Source of the DNA: Phycisphaeraceae bacterium
GTDB taxonomy: Bacteria > Planctomycetota > Phycisphaerae > Phycisphaerales > UBA1924
NCBI GenBank assembly: GCA_019454185.1
Contig: CP075368.1
Span: forward strand, 496,001 to 560,000
Direction of reading: 5' to 3'
Length of the DNA: 64,000 nucleotides
Position numbers and translations under genes: made by a program. Below the pieces are notes generated by a model. The model was not told where the DNA came from, searched no databases, and saw only the letters and a list, made by a program, of their open reading frames with translations. Of the stretch, positions 57,929-64,000 are shown piece by piece; the first letter of the stretch is position 1, and each line of letters starts with the position of its first letter.

Positions 57929-60088
57929 TCAGGAACATCCTGTCCCGAACGCGTCGATGAAGTCCAAGAAGTCCAGAATGTCGACGAAGAGGTCGTTGTT
58001 GAAGTCGGCGTTTATACCCCCGGTGCCGCACGGTCCGGGCGAGCCGTTGCAGATCCCAAACGCGTCCAGGAACATGAGCAGGTCGAGAATATCCGACGTG
58101 CAGTCATAGTTGAGATCTGCGGCACATGCCACAGGATTCCGGTAGATGATTGTCACGATCGCCTGGTTTGATGTGCCCGATGGTGTCGAGACTTGAAATG
58201 CCATTTGGTCGTAGCCGCACGCGCCGGGCAACGGCGTAAGGACGCGCGAGGCACCAGACCCACCCGTGATCGTCGCGAGCGCCGGTGGTGTGGTGATGGT
58301 GTACGCGGCCGTGGAGAGAGCGTTGGTGTAGGTTGCCGGAAGTTCGAGCACAAATGGTGCGCTCGGGTCCACAAAGCGCGTGTACGAGTACGCGGCCGGG
58401 GTCTCGTGCGTCACGTCAGGCGCAGTCGTTGACACCTGGATTTCAAGTGGCTCGCTGCTCGCGGTGGTACCGTCGTCAAACGTGGCAACAGCCCAGAGAG
58501 TCACGGGTCCCGAGCCGAGCACGCGGCCTGCGACCTCGATCGGGCCTTCGCCGACACGTGTGCCCACGATTCTTCCCTGCTGATAAAGATCGATCGAGAC
58601 GGCGTCTGCGCCAATGGCATCGGTGTCGAATCGAAATGCCGTGGTCAACGAACCAGAATCCGGTGTGCTACTCAGGGAAACAGATCGCCCCGCGTTGTTG
58701 ACAATCATCGATCCGACCCACCGGCCGATAGACCGGATGAGTGTTGAGTCGTAGGCCAGCACACGGACATCGTGCCAGCCGTCGGCCAGAGTGGTTGTAT
58801 CAATCGTGAACGGTGTCGAAGGGGCAGATGTTGCCGCCTTGACACCGTTGATGTAGATCTCATGCATCGAGATCGATGCGCCAGGCGCGGTCGTGCTTGA
58901 AACCGGCGTGAGGATCAGTGTTCCGCTGACGGGGCCAGCCGGCGCATCGGGGATGTCAACCACGGGGATGTGTGTGAACGCGCGTGTGAGCGGATCGCCG
59001 ACAAAGAGCGTCTGGAACGGCGTGCCCGCATGCGAGCGAAGGAACGCCTCACCGAGTGAGAGCCCCTGCGCGTAGACGGCATGGAAACGCGGGTGCGGGA
59101 ATTTGCCTGTGTAGTTGCACGGCTCTTCGATTGCTCCGCTGGTTCCACTCGCGCCCTTCCTGATCCACTCGGACATCTTGGTCTGGCTCGCGTTATCGAA
59201 AGTCGCTGCGTAGGAAGTGAGGTGGTCTGCGAACGAGCCGGGAACGAGAGTGAGGTCCGCGCCGCCGATGTCCGCCGAGGCAAATCCGGTCATGATGCCG
59301 AGGCAATCGTGCCGACCCGATGGGAGCAGCCCATTGATCTGTGTGGCGCCATACCCATAGCCCGGCATGGCGCTGATGACCGGTGAGTAGCTCGATGCGC
59401 GTACGTTCCGTGCGGAGTCACCTGTGTTGTTCATGAAGTAGAACGTTCCGGTCGGCCTGGTGCCATCGGCCGCGACCGACCGGTCGATCATCGCAAGGAT
59501 CTCTTCAACCGTGTTGCCTCGTGCGCCAGTGTATCCGAGCATGCAGCCGATGAAGTATGAGCGTGCCGCGGCGTTGGTGCTGGGGTTTCCGAACACGTAC
59601 TTCGTCTGCGAGTCAAAGTACCGCCCAGCAATCGTCGTGCCGAAGTAGTGATTGGTTGCCGTGGACGCGAGAGTGCCCGTGAGGACCTCGGCAGAGTTCT
59701 GGGCGATGGTGAAGAGTCCCGACATTGAGAAGCGATTGACCGGCGCGCACATGTCGCTGAGCAGCCCCGGCGCGTTGACGAAGAAATTGTTGCCCGGCGT
59801 CACGATCACAAACTGGGTGTGCGGGCGGATCGCTCGCTGCGTAAGCTCGCCGAGAAAGCCCGGCTGGACGGTCTGGACCCAAGTCGGGTAGTTGGTCGCG
59901 TCTGGATCGAGGTAGAGAATCGAGTTCGGGGCGAATCCGCGTGCGTGCCAGTAGTAGTTGCCGACATGCAGCGAATCCGGGCTCAGCGGATCGATGACGA
60001 GCAGGGCGTTCTCGGGCGTGCCGCCCGCGTGAGAGGTTCCAGCGAGGAGCATCAGTGCAACGGCGAGTCCTGTAACGCGACGAGTCAT
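57929..60088 (-). CDS. TIGR03790-like secreted protein with dockerin-like tail
   Basis: The 719-residue exported protein has a signal peptide (LAVALMLLAGTSHA). Residues about 20-370 resemble the TIGR03790 family (VGNYYWHARGFAPNSILYLD; DLTLVPGSFADHLTSYAATF; QTKMSEWIRKGASGTSGAIE; LFVGDPLTRAF). Ig-like or fibronectin-like segments follow. The tail has two dockerin-like repeats (ADLNYDCTSDILDLLMFLDA; ADFNNDLFVDILDFLDFIDA) joined by CNGSPGPC and ends FGTGCS. Such proteins are exported to the surface or periplasm; the function is unknown. ATG 60088 has aaagga 12 bases upstream; GTG 60109 adds 7 residues. Confidence 0.8.
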   Translation of the reverse strand: MTRRVTGLAVALMLLAGTSHAGGTPENALLVIDPLSPDSLHVGNYYWHARGFAPNSILYLDPDATNYPTWVQTVQPGFLGELTQRAIRPHTQFVIVTPGNNFFVNAPGLLSDMCAPVNRFSMSGLFTIAQNSAEVLTGTLASTATNHYFGTTIAGRYFDSQTKYVFGNPSTNAAARSYFIGCMLGYTGARGNTVEEILAMIDRSVAADGTRPTGTFYFMNNTGDSARNVRASSYSPVISAMPGYGYGATQINGLLPSGRHDCLGIMTGFASADIGGADLTLVPGSFADHLTSYAATFDNASQTKMSEWIRKGASGTSGAIEEPCNYTGKFPHPRFHAVYAQGLSLGEAFLRSHAGTPFQTLFVGDPLTRAFTHIPVVDIPDAPAGPVSGTLILTPVSSTTAPGASISMHEIYINGVKAATSAPSTPFTIDTTTLADGWHDVRVLAYDSTLIRSIGRWVGSMIVNNAGRSVSLSSTPDSGSLTTAFRFDTDAIGADAVSIDLYQQGRIVGTRVGEGPIEVAGRVLGSGPVTLWAVATFDDGTTASSEPLEIQVSTTAPDVTHETPAAYSYTRFVDPSAPFVLELPATYTNALSTAAYTITTPPALATITGGSGASRVLTPLPGACGYDQMAFQVSTPSGTSNQAIVTIIYRNPVACAADLNYDCTSDILDLLMFLDAFGICNGSPGPCGTGGINADFNNDLFVDILDFLDFIDAFGTGCS

Positions 60089-60207
60089 CGGTATCGCGGG
60101 TCCTTTCACGCTTTGCCCCTGCCTCGGAGATCAGCGTCTCACCAAGATATAGCGCGGCGAGTACAAATCAAGCCGACCGAAACCCAAAGAGCGTCTGTTC
60201 AAGCAAA

Positions 60208-60234
60208 GCGGCCCCGGTGGGATGCCGGGGCCGC
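60208..60234 (-). terminator. Terminator of the Tricorn-like gene
   Basis: A perfect 10-pair stem (gcggccccgg / ccggggccgc) has a 7-base loop. Read on the minus strand it is followed by tttgcttg. It lies 31 bases after the stop codon at 60265. Confidence 0.7.
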
Positions 60235-60264
60235 GTCGTTGAACTTGACAGACTCAGGAGTGGA

Positions 60265-63200
60265 TCACTTGTCTTCTTCCGCGATTCCCATCCCTGCACG
60301 GTTCGGGCTCTTGGGTCGCGCGGGTGGTGCGTAGGGCTTGGTTTGGAGTTCGCTCAACATGAGGTCGATCGCACGGTCGAGTTGTGGGTCGCCGCCGTTG
60401 ACCATGAGCGCGGGATCGTCGATCACTTCGATGTCGGGATCAACGCCGTGTCCCTCGATGCCCCAGGTCCCGTCGGTCTCGTAGAAGCCGAAGGTGGGCA
60501 CCGAAATCGCACCGCCGTCGATCAGGCCCGGATTACCGGAAATCCCGACAAGGCCGCCCCAGGTTCTGGTGCCGATCAGCTTGCCGAGACCGACCTGCTT
60601 GAACAGGTGGGGGAACATGTCGCCGCCGGAACCGGCAAGTCCGTTGATGAGCATGCACTTGGGACCGTTGTGCGCATCGGGCGGCCAGACCCAGTCCTTT
60701 CCGTCGCGGCGTGCCCAGTAGTTCAGCGCGGGTCGGTTGAGGAGTTCAATGAATCGTGTGGGGATCTGTCCGCCTCCATTCCAGCGCTCGTCGATGATGA
60801 GTGCCTCGCGGCCGCGCTCGCCGGCGAACTGGCGGAACAACTCGTTCTGTCCATCGATACCCGTGTTGGGAACGTAGATGTAACCGATCCTTCCGCCTGA
60901 TTTCTCGTGGACATACCGGCGGTTGGCATCGATCCAGGTGCGGAAACGCAGGTTCGTCTCGTCACCGATAGGCGTGACAAGGACCACCCGCTCAGTGCCA
61001 TCGATGACCGGCTTGTCGCTGAGTGTGATCTGTGTGGGCCTGCCTGCCGTGCCGATGAAAGCAGCGAACGGATCACGCGTTGTGTCGATCGGCTGGCCAT
61101 TGACCGCAAGCAGGAAGTCGCCGACCTTCGCATTTACGCCGAGCTGCGACAGCGGCCCACGCGCGTCGGTGTCTGCGATGCCGCCCGCATGGATCTTGGT
61201 GATCCGGTATGCCGCGGGCGAGTCGCCCGACGCAGGGACGAGCTCATAGTCAGCACCTAGCATGCCGACCGGACGCGAAGGTCCGGAAGACGAGACGTCG
61301 CCGGGGCCTGTGACGTACGCGTGGCCGACGTTCAGCTCCGAGATGAACTCGGCGATGACCCAGTTGACGTCTTCGCGTGTGACGCAATCGGCGAGCATCG
61401 ATGCGTAGCGGTTACGCATCGCGTCCCAGTCCACGCCGTGGAGCGTCGGCTCGTAGAAGAAGTCACGCTGGAGTCGGTACACATCCGTGAAGATCTGGCT
61501 CCACTCCTTGCGAGGATCGATCTGCATCCAGAGGTTGTTCACGGGCGGATTCGAGGACTTGCCGCCTCCTGCCGCGGGATCCATGATGGTGATGTTCCCG
61601 CCACCCCTCCAAACGATGAGCTTCTTGCGATCCGCCGAGAGCGCGAACGACGCGGCACCGCTCGTGACAGTCTTCTCTTCCTTCGACTCGTCGGCGAGGT
61701 CGTAGATCTTGATGGACCAGGGGTCCTGTCCTCCACGACCCGGTCCGCGGGCGTAGATCAGCTTGTTGTCCTCGGTGACGGCCATCGCACCGAAGTTGCC
61801 CGAGCCGACAGGTAGCTGGATAGCGCGCTGTTCAAGACCGTCGAGCTCGATCTTGAGAGCTTCCTTCTTCTCGTCTTTCTTCTCAGCGTCCTTCGTGTCG
61901 TCGTCCTTGTCCGCCTCCTTGGAGTCTGCGGACTTTGGCGCGGCCTTCGACTCGCGGGTCATCGTGACCGGCCCGGATTGGTCGCCACCCGTCCATGTGC
62001 CGGAGAACGACTCGCCCTTCACGGTTCCTGAAATGGTGCCGGCCTCGCCGTCGGGCGTCCGGATCGAGATCGTGAGCATGCCGGAGGTCTTGTCGAATGA
62101 GCCGCCGGTGACAGGCATCGTGCCCATGGCGCTCACGATGCTGCCGCTGAGTGAACCGTCTGGATTCAGCGTCAAATTGAGCGCGAACGGGAGGTTGATC
62201 TTCTGTCCGTTCTCTCCCGGGATCTCTGCGAAACCCTGCCAAGACCCGGAGAGCCCGTCATCGGCAGCGGACTCGCCGTTGCCGGCCGACTTTCCATCCT
62301 TCTTCTCCGAATCCTTGGCGTCCTTCGCCTCGGACTTCTTGTCGAGCTTGATTGTCTCCTCGTCGCTCTTCACGGCCCACGGGTTCTTCACGTCGGTCCG
62401 GAGCGGCACGGCGAGAAGCACCTGTGTACCGGAGTAGATGAACGTCGTGTCCAGATCGCTGTAGATCGGAGCCGAGAATGTCCGAGTGGAACGCATGAAG
62501 AGCCAGTCACCCTTGGCGTCGAAGGTAGGAGCCGAGCATGAGGTCATCTCGCTCGTCACCTTGTGCTTCTCGCCCGTGACCACATTGAAGAGCCACACGC
62601 AGTTATTGCGGTTGTTCTCGTCGGAACGCTCATACGCAAGCCAGGTAGAGTCATGGGAGAAGGACTTCCAGACGGATGCCGCCCATGGATCCCGATCAAT
62701 CTCGGCGGTCTCGCCCGTTGCGATGTTCGTCAGGAAGAGAGCACCTCCCTTGTCTGTGAACGCGATGTGCTTGGAATCGGGTGACCACAGTGGGCTATAG
62801 CGGAACCCGGCCCCAAGCGACGTGAGTTTGCGGGGCTCGGCAGCACCTGTCGAGTTCCCGCTCTCTGCGGCTTCGCCGTCTTTGGAGGCCTTGTCGTTCT
62901 TCGTGTCTGGAGGAGTCGCGTCAGACTGACGCAGCCAGAGCTCGTACTCGCCGGATTCGTCGGAGAAGTAGGCGATCCAACGCCCGTCGGGTGACCAGGA
63001 CGGATCACGCTCGAAGATTCCGTCCGTGCGGGTGAGGTTGCGCGTCACGCCCTCCTTTGCCGGGATCGACCAGATGTCGCCTCTGGACTCGACAGCGACG
63101 CGCTTGCCGGAGTGTGAGATCGACGCACCGCGCGTCAGCCCCGAGGCGTCAACCGTGCGGTTGCGCAGCGTCGGGCGATCTCCCGGAATCGTGACCTTCA

Positions 63201-64000
63201 CGACGGCATCCTTGCCCGTGTCCAGATCAAGCAGGCGTAACTCCGAGCCATGCTGGAAGACGATCTCGCCCTTCCCGTTCGGGCCGGGACCGATCGACGG
63301 CCATCGCACGTCGAACTCTGTGAACTTTGTCACCTGCGTGGATGCGCCCGTGCCGAGGTTGTACGACCAGATGTTGAGTCGATGCTCTGGACCTCGATCG
63401 GAGAGGAAGTAAACGACCTTTCCATCGCCGCCCGGAACCCACATCGGGATCGTGTCGGTGCCCTCCCAGTCGGTGATGCGCTTCGAGGAGTTGTCCTTGA
63501 GATTGAAGAGCCAGACATCGGTCGCCATGCCGCCCCGGTAGCGCTTCCACGTCCGCGTATCTGTGCTATGGGGCGTGTACGCCAGCCACGTGCCGTCCGG
63601 ACTGATGGAGCCGAATCCTGCATACGGCACCGGAAGGTGCGTCGGAAGCCCACCCTCAGCGGGAACCTTCAGGAGCTGGGTCTGACGCGGCAGCCCCGCA
63701 AATCCATTCCCCATGAACAGCAGCGAGCCATCGGGATTCCAATCCGCGAGGTTCTCAGCACCGGGGTGATGCGTCACGCGCCGCGCCGGAGTCCCCGCAA
63801 GCGATGAGTCGAGATCGACGATGTAGAGATCCCTCCCCCCGTCGTAGTTGCCGACAAAGGCGATCGACTTGCCATCCGCGGAGAACTTCGGGAACGCCTC
63901 TTGTCCGGGTGGGTTGGCGACGGGGCTGGCAAGGCCGCCTGTGCGGGGAACGATCCAGATGTCGTTCGCATAGACAAAGCAGATATGCGACTTGCTCACA
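60265..64000 (-). CDS. Tricorn-type protease with inserted beta-rich domain, 5' end cut by the window edge
   Basis: The open frame runs to the window edge; at least 1244 residues are present. The first visible residues (ICFVYANDIWIVPRTGGLAS) match the first propeller blade of Tricorn proteases, so a signal peptide and the start lie outside. Further blades follow (PDGRWIAYFSDESGEYELWL). A linker rich in Lys, Asp and Glu brackets an inserted domain of about 100 residues (FALNLTLNPDGSLSGSIVSA; GTISGTVKGESFSGTWTGGD). The second half has a PDZ-like part and the S41-like protease domain with RIGYIYVPNTG, IIDERWNGGGQ and the nucleophile region GLAGSGGDMFPHL. Such enzymes degrade peptides; an exported form is likely in planctomycetes. 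Confidence 0.9.
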   Translation of the reverse strand, partial: VSKSHICFVYANDIWIVPRTGGLASPVANPPGQEAFPKFSADGKSIAFVGNYDGGRDLYIVDLDSSLAGTPARRVTHHPGAENLADWNPDGSLLFMGNGFAGLPRQTQLLKVPAEGGLPTHLPVPYAGFGSISPDGTWLAYTPHSTDTRTWKRYRGGMATDVWLFNLKDNSSKRITDWEGTDTIPMWVPGGDGKVVYFLSDRGPEHRLNIWSYNLGTGASTQVTKFTEFDVRWPSIGPGPNGKGEIVFQHGSELRLLDLDTGKDAVVKVTIPGDRPTLRNRTVDASGLTRGASISHSGKRVAVESRGDIWSIPAKEGVTRNLTRTDGIFERDPSWSPDGRWIAYFSDESGEYELWLRQSDATPPDTKNDKASKDGEAAESGNSTGAAEPRKLTSLGAGFRYSPLWSPDSKHIAFTDKGGALFLTNIATGETAEIDRDPWAASVWKSFSHDSTWLAYERSDENNRNNCVWLFNVVTGEKHKVTSEMTSCSAPTFDAKGDWLFMRSTRTFSAPIYSDLDTTFIYSGTQVLLAVPLRTDVKNPWAVKSDEETIKLDKKSEAKDAKDSEKKDGKSAGNGESAADDGLSGSWQGFAEIPGENGQKINLPFALNLTLNPDGSLSGSIVSAMGTMPVTGGSFDKTSGMLTISIRTPDGEAGTISGTVKGESFSGTWTGGDQSGPVTMTRESKAAPKSADSKEADKDDDTKDAEKKDEKKEALKIELDGLEQRAIQLPVGSGNFGAMAVTEDNKLIYARGPGRGGQDPWSIKIYDLADESKEEKTVTSGAASFALSADRKKLIVWRGGGNITIMDPAAGGGKSSNPPVNNLWMQIDPRKEWSQIFTDVYRLQRDFFYEPTLHGVDWDAMRNRYASMLADCVTREDVNWVIAEFISELNVGHAYVTGPGDVSSSGPSRPVGMLGADYELVPASGDSPAAYRITKIHAGGIADTDARGPLSQLGVNAKVGDFLLAVNGQPIDTTRDPFAAFIGTAGRPTQITLSDKPVIDGTERVVLVTPIGDETNLRFRTWIDANRRYVHEKSGGRIGYIYVPNTGIDGQNELFRQFAGERGREALIIDERWNGGGQIPTRFIELLNRPALNYWARRDGKDWVWPPDAHNGPKCMLINGLAGSGGDMFPHLFKQVGLGKLIGTRTWGGLVGISGNPGLIDGGAISVPTFGFYETDGTWGIEGHGVDPDIEVIDDPALMVNGGDPQLDRAIDLMLSELQTKPYAPPARPKSPNRAGMGIAEEDK

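Overview
The window is a GC-rich, densely packed bacterial chromosome segment that most resembles the class Phycisphaerae (phylum Planctomycetota). Three secreted proteins end in paired dockerin-like repeats with the DILDLL/DILDFL core that is typical of Phycisphaerales. The assignment is also supported by a pseudopilin with an H-X9-DG motif, a TIGR03790-like secreted protein, SPINDLY-like TPR/O-GlcNAc transferases, weak or absent Shine-Dalgarno sites and many GTG starts. There are no rRNA genes, CRISPR arrays, insertion sequences or phage genes. One tRNA gene is present. The window is a housekeeping core mixed with envelope and secretion genes, not a mobile island.

Layout: 1-8.7 kb holds a lipoprotein (cut by the left edge), a giant AsmA-like envelope protein, divergent radA and a Met-rich secreted protein. 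9.0-12.8 kb holds a beta-propeller/di-heme cytochrome c/dockerin protein and an RRM glycine-rich RNA-binding protein. 12.8-22.5 kb is all on the minus strand: ptsI, then the close series rne, dxr and two tandem O-GlcNAc-transferase-like proteins. 22.5-33 kb is almost all on the plus strand: rho, feoA-feoB-small membrane protein behind a Fur-box-like site, cysteine desulfurase, a DUF4190-like protein, an Mla-type ATPase and MCE protein, and a lipase-like hydrolase. 33-41 kb holds hisS, ybeY-corC, a kinase-like/deoxyribosyltransferase-like fusion, small membrane proteins and a TolC-like protein. 41-51 kb holds purF, HU, an endonuclease/phosphatase-family protein, a 2-hydroxyacid dehydrogenase, and a tight four-gene unit of pseudopilin, histidine kinase, NtrC-type regulator and dockerin protein. 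51-64 kb holds a CYTH protein, ligA, folD, tatA, a beta-helix protein, tRNA-Met, a TIGR03790/dockerin protein and a Tricorn-type protease cut by the right edge.

Working connections: FeoAB and the cysteine desulfurase could link iron uptake to sulfur mobilisation for Fe-S clusters. The MCE protein, its ATPase and the lipase-like enzyme suggest envelope lipid traffic. AsmA, TolC, TatA and the dockerin-tailed exoproteins belong to the cell envelope and export. RNase E, Rho, the RRM protein and YbeY cover RNA metabolism.

The most unusual items are a short Rho whose three primary RNA-site aromatics appear to be replaced, the four-gene pseudopilin/two-component/dockerin unit, a shared Cys-bracketed dockerin spacer, the P-loop-like/deoxyribosyltransferase-like fusion with a degenerate P-loop, a Cys cluster on FeoA, and a beta-rich insertion in the Tricorn-like protease. 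All assignments come from reading the sequence; no database search was run.
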